Counted from the first letter of the stretch, positions 7,804 to 17,424 are shown. The stretch is DNA of 64,000 bases from Prescottella equi (GCF_002094305.1 NZ_LWTX01000004.1:1-64000), one strand, 5' to 3'. Numbers and translations are program-made. Notes: generated by a model from the letters alone, not told the origin.

Positions 7804-7830
7804 TAGATAATTAATCTATACAGGAGGTGG
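7804..7830 (-). promoter_or_regulatory. AT-rich palindrome in the thiolase promoter region
   Basis: TAGAT-AATTA-ATCTA lies about 25-40 bases upstream of the thiolase ATG in an otherwise GC-rich context. It could be a repressor operator (for example TetR type), overlap the -10 region, or both. The regulator is unknown. Confidence 0.35.
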
Positions 7831-7937
7831 TGGGGCACGTCCAGCCTCGACTCGGCTGTCGCAACCTCCCCGCCCGATCTCGCTGCGACGGGTAGGTTCC
7901 GCGATAGACCGGCAACCGAGACGGGGCGGAGGGTGCG

Positions 7938-9101
7938 ATGGGTGGGGAGGAGCCGCGGGCCGACGCCGAGGGCCCGGCCGCGACCGGTCGCGGCAGCCGA
8001 CGAGCCGACCTGCGTTCACTGCGGGTGGCGATCGTCTACATCCTGCTCGCGGTCGCCGCCTACCAGGTCTCGGGTTGGCTGTTCCACCACATCCGGGACT
8101 TCCTCGGCATGCTGTTCCTCGCGTGGCTGGCCAGCGTCACCATCGAGCCCGTCGTCGACCGGCTCGAACGCACCGGTATGCGCCGCGGACTCGGAACCGG
8201 CCTCGTGCTGTTCGGGACGATCGTGTTCGCGATCGGATTCATCGCGATCTTCGGGGCGCTCCTGGCCGAACAGCTCGCGCAGCTGCTCGGAGCCCTACCC
8301 GACGCCCTGACCCGCGTGACCGATTGGGCCAACCGCAAATTCGGCACCGACTTCGCCACCGGCAAGGACCTCATCAACATCACGCCGGAGACGGTCCGGG
8401 ATCTCGCCGAGAAGTACACGCCCGGTGTGCTGGGCGTCGTCTCGACGCTCGTCGGGGTGATCTTCCAGGCCGCGACGGTGCTGCTGTTCGTCTTCTACAT
8501 GTCCGCGCAGGGCCCGCAGTTGCGCCGCACCATCTCCAGTTGGTTCCCGGCCCGTCAGCAGAAGGTGATCGCTTCGGTCTGGGAGATCTCCGTCGACAAG
8601 GCCGGCGGGTACGTGGTGTCGCGCGTCATCCTCGCGGCGTTCAGTGCGGTCGCCACCGGCATCTTCTTCCTGATCATCGGTGTCCCGTACTGGCTTCCGC
8701 TGGCGATCTGGACGGGCGTCGTCTCGCAGTTCATTCCGACGCTCGGCACGTACCTGGCGATCGGGCTGCCGGCCGTCATCGCTGCCGCCGCGCAGCCCCT
8801 GGACGCGGTGTGGGTGATCCTGTTCGGCACCGCCTACCAGCAGATCGAGAACTACATCCTCCACCCCCGGATCACCTCGCGCACCGTGTCGATCCATCCC
8901 GCGGTGGCGTTCGGGTCGGTGATCGTCGGCGCCTCGCTCTTCGGTGCCATCGGTGCGCTGGTGTCGGTGCCGGTGGTCGCGGTCATCCAGGCGATCGTCG
9001 AAACCTACGGCCACCGATACGAACTCGTCCAGGAAGTCGACGGTGGGCCGGACCGGGCCGCCGGGTCCGATGACGACGACGAGAACCGGGACGGCGAGTG
9101 A
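7938..9101 (+). CDS. AI-2E family transporter (PerM-like permease)
   Basis: The 387-residue membrane protein has about seven to eight hydrophobic segments. It shows the family pattern of an N-terminal pair of helices, a soluble middle part (about residues 110-155) and C-terminal motifs such as GTYLAIGLPAVIAAAAQP and QQIENYILHPRI. The family includes TqsA and PerM. Substrates vary (AI-2, sodium/proton exchange) and none is proven here. The C-terminus is acidic (DRAAGSDDDDENRDGE). The ATG has GGCGGAGGG upstream. It ends three bases from the convergent acyl-CoA ligase stop. Confidence 0.88.
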   Translation: MGGEEPRADAEGPAATGRGSRRADLRSLRVAIVYILLAVAAYQVSGWLFHHIRDFLGMLFLAWLASVTIEPVVDRLERTGMRRGLGTGLVLFGTIVFAIGFIAIFGALLAEQLAQLLGALPDALTRVTDWANRKFGTDFATGKDLINITPETVRDLAEKYTPGVLGVVSTLVGVIFQAATVLLFVFYMSAQGPQLRRTISSWFPARQQKVIASVWEISVDKAGGYVVSRVILAAFSAVATGIFFLIIGVPYWLPLAIWTGVVSQFIPTLGTYLAIGLPAVIAAAAQPLDAVWVILFGTAYQQIENYILHPRITSRTVSIHPAVAFGSVIVGASLFGAIGALVSVPVVAVIQAIVETYGHRYELVQEVDGGPDRAAGSDDDDENRDGE

Positions 9102-9104
9102 TCC

Positions 9105-10628
9105 TCAGCGCTGCGGCCAGTAGGGCGCTCGCAACACCCGCTTGGTGAGTTTGCCCATCGTCGAGCGGCCGAGGTCGTCCCGGAATTCGATACTGCGCGG
9201 AACCTTGTAGCCCGCCAGCGAGGCACGGCAGTGCTCGACGAGATCTGCGACATCCGGCGTCCGCTCGCGGGGAACGACCAACGCGTGCACCGACTCGCCC
9301 ATGTCGGCGTCGGGCACCCCGATCACCGCGGCATCCGCGACACCCGGGTGAGTGACCAGCACGTTTTCGATCTCGGCGGGATAGATGTTGACTCCGCCGG
9401 AGATGATCATGTCGGTCTCGCGATCGGTGATGAACACGAAGCCCTCGTCGTCGACGTAGCCGACGTCGCCCAGAGTGAACAGCCCCGGCCGGACGAGCGC
9501 GTCCGACGTCTTCTGCGCGGCGTTGAGATACGCGACGGACCGCCCGTCGCGCTCCTCGAATGCGAGCCTGCCCTCGACGCCGGCCGGGAGCTCGTTGCCG
9601 TCGGCGTCCACCGCGACGGCCCGGACGAACGGCGGGCGGACCTGCCCGACGCTGCCCGGACGTCGAAGCCAGTCGGCCGACGAGATCCCGCACAGTGGGC
9701 CGGATTCGCTACCGCCGTACGAATCGAACAGGACGGGTCCGAACCAGTCGATCATCGCCTGCTTGACATCACGAGGGCATGCGGCACCGGTGTGGGTGAC
9801 GAGCTTCAGCGAGCCGACGTCGTAGCGGTCGCGGACCTCGTCGGGCAGCGACAACAGCCGGTGGAAGTGTGTCGGCACCATGAGTGACGTCGCGATGCGG
9901 TACCGGTCGACGGCCGCGAGGACCGACTCGGCGTCGAACCGTTCCAGCACGGTGACCGGCATGCCGCACGCGACGAGACGCACGCCGGCGAGCGGGCCGG
10001 TGTGGTGCAGCGGGCCCACCACGAGGTGACCCGGCCACTGGGCGAGCGGCAGGGACCGCATCGAGCGCACGTACGCGTCCACCGTCGTACCCGGGACCGG
10101 GCTGCCCGCAAGCGCGTTGACGCCCTTAGGGGTCCCGGTGGTGCCCGACGTGTAGGACAGGAAGGGCAGAGCCGGGACGTCCGACGGCGGGTCGTCGTCC
10201 GACGCCGCCGCGAGCCACCCCGTCCACGGTGTCACCGCGCCCGTGTCGCAGCGCCAGCCGACCACCAGCGGCACTCCCGCGAGGCGCGCCGCCTCGGCCC
10301 CGATCGCAGCGGTCTCCGGGCCGACGAACAGAACCGTTGCATGCGAATCCTCGAGGATGTATGCCAGTTCCGGCGCCGTCAGATGGAAACTCGCAGGAAC
10401 GGGGGAGCAGCCCGCATGGATGAGCCCGGCGTGGGCGAGGACGGTCTCGGCGGAGTTGCGGGCGAACACCGCCACCCGTCGCTCCGGGCCCGACCCGCTG
10501 TCGCGCAGTGCGTTCGCGATCCTGTTCACCGTGCGGTCGACGTCCCGCCAGGACAGCTCGACGCGGTCGTCACGCAGCGCCACCTCGCCGGGGGCCTCGA
10601 GTGCGCGCTCACGATGCACGATCGCCAA
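9105..10628 (-). CDS. AMP-dependent acyl-CoA ligase/synthetase
   Basis: The 507-residue protein has ANL-superfamily motifs in order: the P-loop LSYTSGTTGTPKGV, the adenine-binding YGGSESG, GDVGYVDDEGFVFITDRETDMIISGG with the hinge aspartate, and the C-terminal catalytic Lys in STMGKLTKR. It activates a carboxylic acid to acyl-AMP and then acyl-CoA. The substrate is unclear; the length suits a medium-chain, fatty or aromatic acid ligase. It is monocistronic on the minus strand, converging with the AI-2E transporter. Confidence 0.88.
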   Translation of the reverse strand: MAIVHRERALEAPGEVALRDDRVELSWRDVDRTVNRIANALRDSGSGPERRVAVFARNSAETVLAHAGLIHAGCSPVPASFHLTAPELAYILEDSHATVLFVGPETAAIGAEAARLAGVPLVVGWRCDTGAVTPWTGWLAAASDDDPPSDVPALPFLSYTSGTTGTPKGVNALAGSPVPGTTVDAYVRSMRSLPLAQWPGHLVVGPLHHTGPLAGVRLVACGMPVTVLERFDAESVLAAVDRYRIATSLMVPTHFHRLLSLPDEVRDRYDVGSLKLVTHTGAACPRDVKQAMIDWFGPVLFDSYGGSESGPLCGISSADWLRRPGSVGQVRPPFVRAVAVDADGNELPAGVEGRLAFEERDGRSVAYLNAAQKTSDALVRPGLFTLGDVGYVDDEGFVFITDRETDMIISGGVNIYPAEIENVLVTHPGVADAAVIGVPDADMGESVHALVVPRERTPDVADLVEHCRASLAGYKVPRSIEFRDDLGRSTMGKLTKRVLRAPYWPQR

Positions 10629-10686
10629 GGGAAGCCTCCGGGAACTGTCGTCGAATGTCGGTCCCGCACAGGCTAGGCGGCGCGGG

Positions 10687-11616
10687 TCAGCGCAGCGCGG
10701 GCGGACTGTTCAGGTCCCGGGCCGCGTAGGTGTCGCACGCCGCGACCTTGCCGGAGTCCAAGCCTGCGGCGAACCACTTCTGCCGCTGCTCCGACGACCC
10801 GTGCGTCCACCCCTCGGGGTTGACCCGGGCACCGGCCGACCGCTGGATCCGGTCGTCGCCGACTGCGGAGGCGGCCGACAGCGCGTCGCGGACATCGGCG
10901 TCGGTCAACGGCTCCAGGAACGGCCGCGAGCTGTCGGGGCCGGGTTGGTTCGACGCGTAGTGCGCCCACAGTCCGGCGTAGCAGTCGGCCTGCAGTTCGG
11001 TGCGCACCGCCAGCGACGCCGCACCGCGCGGATCCTGTTGTGCCCGGCCGATGTCGCCGAGCTGGTTCTGGATGTGATGCCCGAACTCGTGCGCAACGAC
11101 GTACTCCTGCGCGAGCGGGCCGGCATTCGCGCCGTACCGGTCGACGAGCAACTGGAAGAAGCTGGTGTCGAAGTAGGCCGTCGAATCGGCGGGGCAGTAG
11201 AACGGGCCGACGTCGCTCGTGGCGTAACCGCACCCGGTGTCGATCGCGCCGGAGAAGAGCCGAACCTTCGGCGCCTCGTACCTGACGCCGGTCTGGGTGG
11301 GCAGCTGTGCGCCCCAGACGGCGTCGAGACTCTCCGCGGTCCCGGCCACTCGGCAGCCGACGTCCCGGTTCGCGTCGACGCCGAACTCACAGTTCTCCAG
11401 ACCGGAGCCGCCGACCGCGCTCGTGCCGGCGTCGTACGACCCGTCCGTCGCGCCGAGAAGCGACCCCGGATCGCCGCCGAGGAGCAGCGCGAGGACGAGG
11501 ACTATCAGGCCACCCGCGCCACCGCCGAGCACGTACTTCCCGCCGCGTCGACCGCCTCCGCCACCTCCGACGGAAACTCGGTCGGCGTTGATCGGGACGT
11601 CGTCGTTGAACGTCAT
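10687..11616 (-). CDS. YpfJ-type neutral zinc metallopeptidase, membrane-anchored
   Basis: The 309-residue protein has a Gly/Arg-rich N-terminus, one membrane helix (about residues 27-48) and an external zinc metallopeptidase domain with VVAHEFGHHIQNQLG (HExxH). RTELQADCYAGLWAH supplies the downstream conserved Glu region. This is the YpfJ/neutral zinc metallopeptidase family, whose substrates are unknown. ATG 11616 has GGGAG upstream; in-frame starts up to 11730 lack a ribosome binding site. It diverges from aspS across 167 bases. Confidence 0.87.
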   Translation of the reverse strand: MTFNDDVPINADRVSVGGGGGGRRGGKYVLGGGAGGLIVLVLALLLGGDPGSLLGATDGSYDAGTSAVGGSGLENCEFGVDANRDVGCRVAGTAESLDAVWGAQLPTQTGVRYEAPKVRLFSGAIDTGCGYATSDVGPFYCPADSTAYFDTSFFQLLVDRYGANAGPLAQEYVVAHEFGHHIQNQLGDIGRAQQDPRGAASLAVRTELQADCYAGLWAHYASNQPGPDSSRPFLEPLTDADVRDALSAASAVGDDRIQRSAGARVNPEGWTHGSSEQRQKWFAAGLDSGKVAACDTYAARDLNSPPALR

Positions 11617-11783
11617 CGCGTTGGCTCCCTGTCCGAATCCGTGTGTGCCGGTCGTAACAGCATTCCAGCAATCCGGGCGTGCGTTTCCGGTAACACGAGG
11701 TGCCTCCGTAGGATCGCAGCAACAGAACACCGTGCCGTACGCACGGATCGACCACTGTGCTGGATGTTTGTGAAAGGAATCCC

Positions 11784-13565
11784 GTGCTGCGCACCCACCT
11801 GGCAGGCTCGCTACGACCCGAGCACGCTGAGCAGACCGTCACCCTCACCGGCTGGGTGGCCCGGCGGCGCGATCACGGCGGAGTGATCTTCATCGATCTC
11901 CGTGATGCGTCGGGCGTTTCCCAGGTGGTGTTCCGTGCCGGCGACGTACTCGAGCAGGCGCATCGACTGCGCGCCGAGTACTGCGTCAAGGTCACCGGCA
12001 AGGTCGAGGTGCGTCCCGAGGGCAACCAGAACTTCGAGATCCCCACCGGTGCCATCGAGGTCAACGCGACGGAGCTCGAGGTGCTGAACGAGAGCGCCCC
12101 GCTGCCGTTCCAGCTCGACGACCAGGCGGGCGAGGAAGCCCGCCTGAAGTACCGCTACCTGGATCTGCGCCGGGAGGGCCCGGGCCGCGCGATCCGGCTG
12201 CGTTCGAAGGCCAACGCCGCTGCGCGGGCCGTGCTGGCCCACCACGAGTTCGTCGAGGTCGAGACCCCGACCCTCACCCGCTCGACGCCGGAGGGTGCGC
12301 GTGACTTCCTCGTGCCCGCACGCCTGCAGCCGGGTAGCTTCTACGCGCTGCCGCAGAGCCCGCAGCTGTTCAAACAGCTGCTGATGGTCGGTGGCATCGA
12401 GCGCTACTACCAGATCGCGCGCTGCTACCGCGACGAGGACTTCCGCGCCGACCGCCAGCCCGAGTTCACTCAGCTCGACATCGAGATGAGCTTCGTGACG
12501 CAGGAGGACGTGATCCTCCTCGCCGAGGAGATCCTGCACGCGGTGTGGAAGCTCATCGGCCACGAGATCAGCACGCCGATCGCCCGGATGACCTACGCCG
12601 AGGCGATGCGCCGGTTCGGATCCGACAAGCCGGACCTGCGGTTCGACATCGAACTCGTCGAATGCATGGACTTCTTCAAGGACACGACGTTCCGCGTCTT
12701 CCAGGCGGAGTACGTCGGCGCGGTCGTGATGCCGGGTGGCGCGAGCCAGCCCCGCAAGCAGCTCGACGCCTGGCAGGAATGGGCCAAGCAGCGCGGCGCG
12801 AAGGGTCTGGCGTACGTCCTGGTGGGTGAGGACGGCACGCTCGGCGGCCCGGTCGCCAAGAACCTCACCGATGCCGAGCGCGACGGTCTGGCCGCCCACG
12901 TCGGCGCGAAGCCGGGCGACTGCATCTTCTTCGCGGCCGGCGCAACCAAGCCGATGCGCGCGCTGCTCGGCGCGGCTCGCGGCGAGATCGCCCGTAAGCA
13001 GAACCTCATCGATCGGGACGCGTGGGCGTTCGTGTGGATCGTCGACGCACCGATGTTCGAGCCCACCGCCGACGCCACCGCGAGCGGTGACGTGGCCCTC
13101 GGGTACAGCGCGTGGACCGCGGTCCACCACGCCTTCACCTCGCCCAAGCCGGAGTCGATCGATACGTTCGACACCGACCCGGGCAAGGCCCTGGCCTACG
13201 CCTACGACATCGTCTGCAACGGCAACGAGATCGGCGGCGGTTCGATTCGTATCCACCGCAAGGACATCCAGGAACGCGTCTTCAAGGTGATGGGCATCTC
13301 CCACGAGGAGGCCGAGGAGAAGTTCGGCTTCCTGCTCGATGCCTTCGCGTTCGGCGCCCCGCCGCACGGCGGCATCGCGTTCGGTTGGGACCGCATCACC
13401 GCGCTCCTCGCGGGAGTCGATTCGATCCGCGAGGTCATCGCCTTCCCGAAGTCGGGAGGCGGCGTCGACCCGCTCACCGACGCGCCCGCACCCATTACCG
13501 AACTCCAGCGCAAGGAATCCGGCATCGACGCCAAGCCCGAACCTGCGGCAGCCGAGTCCGAGTAG
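11784..13565 (+). CDS. aspS: aspartyl-tRNA synthetase (probably non-discriminating Asp/Asn)
   Basis: The 593-residue class II synthetase has an OB-fold anticodon domain at the N-terminus, motif 2 in [18 protein letters not shown], a bacterial GAD insertion (about residues 300-410) and motif 3 in [10 protein letters not shown]. It charges tRNA-Asp; actinobacterial enzymes usually also charge tRNA-Asn, which is repaired by GatCAB. GTG 11784 ([11 protein letters not shown]) with AAAGGA upstream is chosen over GTG 11757. Confidence 0.95.
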   Translation: MLRTHLAGSLRPEHAEQTVTLTGWVARRRDHGGVIFIDLRDASGVSQVVFRAGDVLEQAHRLRAEYCVKVTGKVEVRPEGNQNFEIPTGAIEVNATELEVLNESAPLPFQLDDQAGEEARLKYRYLDLRREGPGRAIRLRSKANAAARAVLAHHEFVEVETPTLTRSTPEGARDFLVPARLQPGSFYALPQSPQLFKQLLMVGGIERYYQIARCYRDEDFRADRQPEFTQLDIEMSFVTQEDVILLAEEILHAVWKLIGHEISTPIARMTYAEAMRRFGSDKPDLRFDIELVECMDFFKDTTFRVFQAEYVGAVVMPGGASQPRKQLDAWQEWAKQRGAKGLAYVLVGEDGTLGGPVAKNLTDAERDGLAAHVGAKPGDCIFFAAGATKPMRALLGAARGEIARKQNLIDRDAWAFVWIVDAPMFEPTADATASGDVALGYSAWTAVHHAFTSPKPESIDTFDTDPGKALAYAYDIVCNGNEIGGGSIRIHRKDIQERVFKVMGISHEEAEEKFGFLLDAFAFGAPPHGGIAFGWDRITALLAGVDSIREVIAFPKSGGGVDPLTDAPAPITELQRKESGIDAKPEPAAAESE

Positions 13566-13589
13566 GACACCGGGGCGGGGGGAACACAC

Positions 13590-14555
13590 GTGCTGCATCT
13601 GCGCGTGATCTGTCCGGCGGACTTCACCGACGAGGTTCTCGCACTGCTCGAGGAGGAGCCCGGCGCCACCCACATCACGGTGGCGCGGGGCTCCGCAGTG
13701 GAGCCCGCCGGTGACGTGGTCCAGGCGGACATCGCGCGCGAGTCGGCCAACGAAGTGCTCGATCAACTCCACGCGCTGCGAATGGAACACATCGGCGCCA
13801 TCACGTTGGTGCCGACGGAGACGGTGCTCTCGGATTCGGCGCGGGCGGCCGAACAGGCGGCTCCCGGCGACCCGGACGACACGGTCGTCTGGGAGGAACT
13901 GATCTCCCGGACCCGCGAGGAGTCGACGCTCAACGTCACGTTCCTGGCGTTCCTCACCATTGCGTGTCTGCTGGCGTCGGTGGGCATCGTGACGGACTCG
14001 CCGGTGACGATCGTGGGGGCGATGGTGGTGGGGCCGGAATTCGGACCACTCGCCGCGCTCGCGGTCGCAGTCGCCCGCAGGAAGTTCAGCCTGGCCCGCC
14101 GTTCCTTGATCGCGTTGGTGGCCGGCTTTCCGTTCGCCATCGCCGTCACGGTGGCGTGCACGCTGATAGCCAAGTTGCTGGGCTGGGTCGACCTCGCGAC
14201 GATCGAGGACCTGCACCAGGTCGACTTCATCTACCGGGTCGGACTGTCGTCGTTCATCGTCGCCCTGCTCGCCGGCGCCGCGGGCATGCTGGCCCTCGTC
14301 TCCGCGAAGTCGGCGGCGCTGGTCGGCGTGTTCATCTCGGTGACGACGGTCCCCGCGGCCGGTTTCACGGCGGTTGCCGCCACCCTCGGCGAGTGGCGGG
14401 TGGCGGCGATGTCGGCGCTCCAGCTCGGCGTCAATCTGACCGGAATTGTGATCGCGGCCATCGCGGTGCTGCTCCTCCAGCAGACGCGCACGCGTCGTGA
14501 CCGAGCTGCAACACACAATATTCCCAGGTCAGCGCCCTGGGCGCCGCGTTCCTGA
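13590..14555 (+). CDS. DUF389 domain membrane protein
   Basis: The 321-residue protein has a soluble N-terminal ACT-like half (about residues 1-95: LHLRVICPADFTDEVLALLEEEPG) and then at least six hydrophobic helices with the DUF389 motif GAMVVGPEFGPLAALAVAVARR. The function is unknown; members are predicted inner-membrane proteins. GTG 13590 has a GGGGGGAA ribosome binding site. It starts 24 bases after aspS and may be cotranscribed. Confidence 0.85.
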   Translation: MLHLRVICPADFTDEVLALLEEEPGATHITVARGSAVEPAGDVVQADIARESANEVLDQLHALRMEHIGAITLVPTETVLSDSARAAEQAAPGDPDDTVVWEELISRTREESTLNVTFLAFLTIACLLASVGIVTDSPVTIVGAMVVGPEFGPLAALAVAVARRKFSLARRSLIALVAGFPFAIAVTVACTLIAKLLGWVDLATIEDLHQVDFIYRVGLSSFIVALLAGAAGMLALVSAKSAALVGVFISVTTVPAAGFTAVAATLGEWRVAAMSALQLGVNLTGIVIAAIAVLLLQQTRTRRDRAATHNIPRSAPWAPRS

Positions 14556-14603
14556 TCCCGAATGCCCGGCCTCGAACGAGTCGGCCAGGTAGGTTGGGGG
14601 GCG

Positions 14604-15782
14604 ATGACCGCAATATTGGCGGAACCCCTCTCCGAGGTCGTTGCCGCAGCCGAGAAGTTGCTCGCCCGTCGCACGGGCGCCGCTGTCCGACTCGTCGACC
14701 CAGTCGATCTCGGGGGGAGCGGCCGCACGATCGTGCTCCGAGTCCGCGTCGCCGAGAACCCGTTCTCCCTGCCCCGGACGCTCGTTCTCAAGCAGGTACG
14801 CGAATCGTCCCGCAAGGCGGCCGACCCGCGGCGGATCGAGTTCGACGGCGTCGACGACAACTCCGTCGATGTCGCCTTCCTGCGGGAAGCGGTGTCGTAC
14901 CAGTTCGCCACGGCGCTCGCTACGGAGAACCGGCCCGGCGCGGAGCTGCTCGCCTACGACTTCGAGACGCGCCTGCTCGTTCTCGGCGACCTCGGCGATT
15001 CCACGCCGTTCGCGACGCTGCTCAAGCACTCCGATCCCGACTCGGTCACGAACTCGCTGATGGCGATGGCGCAGGCCCTCGGCCGGATGCACGCGGCCAC
15101 GGTGGGTCGCGAAGAGGACTTCACGGCGCTGCTGCGGCGCGCCGAGGTGGCCCATTGCGGAGATGTGGTCGCGGAGCAGGCCGCAGCCTCGCTCGAGACG
15201 GTGCCGGCGCTGCTGGCCGAGCAGCTCGGGGTCGAGGTCTCGCCGGCCGTGCTCGACGTCGCGGCCCGGGCCGGCAAGCTGTTCGGCGGGGGCCGATTCC
15301 GCGCCTTCAGTCCGTCGGATCTGTGCCCGGACAACATCATCGTGAACGACGAGGGTGTCCGCTTCCTGGACTACGAATGGGGCGGCTTCCGCGACGCCAC
15401 CCTCGATCTGGCTTACGCGCTCGTCTCGTTCCCCGCCTGTCTGTGCAGCATCGAGTTGTCGTACGAGCGGGCGCGGGCGATGACCGAGGCCTGGCGCGCC
15501 GAGGTCGTCGGTATGTGGCCAGCCCTCGCGGACGACGACTTCCTCACCGAGCGCGTTCTCGACGCCCAGCTCGTGTGGGTGTGGCTGAGCACCTTCCTGT
15601 TCCTGCCGGAGGATTACACGCGCATCGCGGCCGTGCGGGGCCACCAGCTCTCCGCGCCGCGAGCCGAGGCTCTGCAGGCGCGATGGGGGAGCCTGGCGAC
15701 GTTCGCGGAGCAGACCGGCCACGAGGCCGTTGCGGAGCACGCCGCGCAGGTCCTCGCGCGTCTGCGCGAACGCATGCGCTGA
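14604..15782 (+). CDS. aminoglycoside phosphotransferase-like (kinase-fold) protein
   Basis: The 392-residue protein has an APH/choline-kinase-like fold. VLKQVRESSRKAADPRR carries the likely ATP-binding Lys, FSPSDLCPDNIIV is the catalytic loop, and FLDYEWGGFRDATLDLAYAL replaces the metal-binding DFG/DxD segment. The usual His of HxDxxxxN is Ser here, while Asp and Asn are kept. The substrate is unknown; antibiotic modification cannot be inferred. ATG 14604 is preceded by a G-rich ribosome binding site; ATG 14562 is less likely. It ends 11 bases from the convergent TetR gene. Confidence 0.75.
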   Translation: MTAILAEPLSEVVAAAEKLLARRTGAAVRLVDPVDLGGSGRTIVLRVRVAENPFSLPRTLVLKQVRESSRKAADPRRIEFDGVDDNSVDVAFLREAVSYQFATALATENRPGAELLAYDFETRLLVLGDLGDSTPFATLLKHSDPDSVTNSLMAMAQALGRMHAATVGREEDFTALLRRAEVAHCGDVVAEQAAASLETVPALLAEQLGVEVSPAVLDVAARAGKLFGGGRFRAFSPSDLCPDNIIVNDEGVRFLDYEWGGFRDATLDLAYALVSFPACLCSIELSYERARAMTEAWRAEVVGMWPALADDDFLTERVLDAQLVWVWLSTFLFLPEDYTRIAAVRGHQLSAPRAEALQARWGSLATFAEQTGHEAVAEHAAQVLARLRERMR

Positions 15783-15793
15783 CCGACAGCTCG

Positions 15794-16549
15794 TCAGCCG
15801 GCGTCCGCGGAGTCTTCCCGATCCGAGGCGCCGGCGACCAGCAGCTCGACGGAGCGACGCAGGTTCTCTCGTGCCGCCTGTTCCATGCTGGGCACACCAC
15901 CGCCGGGAGCCCCGTGTCCGAGCCCGCTCGCAAGAGGGAATCTCTCGGCGAAGTCGGGCGCGGCCGCGGCCAGTGCCTCCAGACGGGGATTCCACGACGG
16001 TTCTCCGGCGTCCTCGCCGGCCGACCGCGCGCGCCTCGCATCGACGATCGTCCGTGCGGCCGCGGCGGGAAGCGAGTACGCCGACGAGGCGATCGCCACG
16101 ACGTCCCGGCGATCGAAGCCGTAGGGCACGAGTGTGCCGAGGAGAAGCTCGAAGGCCTGCTGCTGATGGGGTCCGAGCACCGGGCGGGCGGGCGCGATGT
16201 CGAGTAGCCACGGGTGGGCGAGATAGAGGTCCAGGAGCCGCTCGGTCCATTCGATCACCGAAACCGGGGCCGCCGTCCCGAACTCTCGGTGGGCCCGGTC
16301 GTACATCAGGTCGAGCAGTTCGTCCTTCCCGTCGACGTAGGTGTAGAGCGCCATCGCGCTACATCCGAGGCGCTTGCCGATCGCGCGCAGCGGCACCGCG
16401 GTGTCACCGCGTTCGTCGGCGATCGCGGTGGCGGTGTCGATGATCGCGGCAAGCGTCAGACCCGTCTGTGAGGTGTGTTCCTCGCCCGGGGGCGTCCACA
16501 ACATCGACATCGTCCGGGACACACGCGGGTGTGCGGCCGTCGTGCCCAT
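15794..16549 (-). CDS. TetR family transcriptional regulator
   Basis: The 251-residue protein has an N-terminal helix-turn-helix (LTLAAIIDTATAIADERGDTAVPLRAIGKRLGCSAMALYTYVDGKDELLDL, about residues 32-82) and a C-terminal ligand domain resembling the TetR_C family of TetR itself. ATG 16549 has AGGAG upstream; the frame runs on to 17083 only because of GC bias. Two near-identical palindromes lie in the 154 bases shared with the divergent PIG-L gene, so self-regulation and control of that gene are likely. The ligand is unknown. Confidence 0.88.
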   Translation of the reverse strand: MGTTAAHPRVSRTMSMLWTPPGEEHTSQTGLTLAAIIDTATAIADERGDTAVPLRAIGKRLGCSAMALYTYVDGKDELLDLMYDRAHREFGTAAPVSVIEWTERLLDLYLAHPWLLDIAPARPVLGPHQQQAFELLLGTLVPYGFDRRDVVAIASSAYSLPAAAARTIVDARRARSAGEDAGEPSWNPRLEALAAAAPDFAERFPLASGLGHGAPGGGVPSMEQAARENLRRSVELLVAGASDREDSADAG

Positions 16550-16557
16550 CCATCTCC

Positions 16558-16568
16558 TTACACTGTAA
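16558..16568. promoter_or_regulatory. TetR operator 1 (TTAC-N3-GTAA)
   Basis: TTAC-ACT-GTAA, directly against the ribosome binding site of the TetR gene (start 16549). It matches operator 2 and would block TetR transcription or initiation when bound. Confidence 0.6.
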
Positions 16569-16588
16569 AGACTGCAGGTAGTAATCAC

Positions 16589-16601
16589 TTTACAACGTAA
16601 A
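16589..16601. promoter_or_regulatory. TetR operator 2 (TTTAC-N3-GTAAA)
   Basis: TTTAC-AAC-GTAAA shares TTAC-N3-GTAA with operator 1. The centres are 32 bases apart, about three helical turns, so dimers would lie on the same DNA face. It lies about 100 bases before the PIG-L start. Confidence 0.6.
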
Positions 16602-16703
16602 CCCCGATTGTGTGGAGGCTGGCCGAATTGTGTCCGTTCGGCGGTTCCGACTGTGGTGTGGCGCTGGGTGGACGAGACTGGAGCGACTCGGAAGGGATTC
16701 GGC

Positions 16704-17384
16704 ATGGACACGGGTACAGCGGACGCGGTTCTGGGTGAGATCGCTGCGGGCGGTCCGTCGCTCGTGGTGGTGGCGCATCCGGACGACGAGAGTTTCGGAT
16801 TGGGCGGGGTGCTGGCCGCGCTGGCGGTGCTCGGCGCCGACATTCGCGTGTTGTGCCTGACGGCCGGCGAGGCCAGCACGCTCGGCGCTGTCGTGGACCT
16901 CGCGGAGATACGACGCGACGAGCTGTCGGCCGCCGCCGCCGGCCTCGGAATCGGCGACGTCGCTCTTCTGGACTTCCCCGACGGCGGTCTGGACGGGGTG
17001 GACCCCGACGCGCTCGACGCGGTGGTGGTCGATGCGCTCGGAACGGCCGCGACGCTGGTCGTGTTCGAGTCGAGCGGCGTCACAGGTCATCCCGACCATC
17101 GTGCGGCGACGGCGTCCGCTGTCCGCGTCGCGCGTGAACGAGGTCTGCGGGTGCTCGAGTGGGGCGTGGCACCGGCCGTCGCCGACGCACTGAACCGCGA
17201 TTTCGGCGCGGCCTTCGCCGGGTTCGAGGGTGACGACGTGCTCGATGTGGCCGTCGATCGGGAGATGCAGGCTGCTGCCATCGCGTGCCACGCAAGCCAG
17301 GCCACCGACAACCCGGTCCTGCGCCGGCGTCTCGAGCTCTCGGGGCCCCTCGACCGGATCCGATCGACCACACAGCGGCGCTGA
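16704..17384 (+). CDS. PIG-L family deacetylase
   Basis: The 226-residue protein has the zinc-binding AHPDDESFGLGG motif (residues 20-31) and a downstream His motif GVTGHPDHRAAT. The family includes MshB and Mca-like deacetylases and N-acetylglucosaminyl-phosphatidylinositol deacetylases. It is shorter than MshB (about 290-300 residues), so another N-acetyl sugar or conjugate is likely. ATG 16704 has GGAAGGG upstream. It is divergent from the TetR gene and probably under its control. Confidence 0.85.
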   Translation: MDTGTADAVLGEIAAGGPSLVVVAHPDDESFGLGGVLAALAVLGADIRVLCLTAGEASTLGAVVDLAEIRRDELSAAAAGLGIGDVALLDFPDGGLDGVDPDALDAVVVDALGTAATLVVFESSGVTGHPDHRAATASAVRVARERGLRVLEWGVAPAVADALNRDFGAAFAGFEGDDVLDVAVDREMQAAAIACHASQATDNPVLRRRLELSGPLDRIRSTTQRR

Positions 17385-17424
17385 CCCCGGCTCGGGGGGT
17401 GTGGGCACAAGCACATTGTCGTGG

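Noticed and set aside
11811-14516. 901-codon minus-strand open frame over aspS and DUF389 genes
   Set aside because: It lies antisense to two well-supported genes, is Arg/His/Asp-rich with no domain, and is typical of high-GC shadow frames.
14604-15782. Aminoglycoside resistance gene
   Set aside because: Only the kinase fold is shared; the catalytic loop differs and nothing in the context suggests antibiotic resistance.
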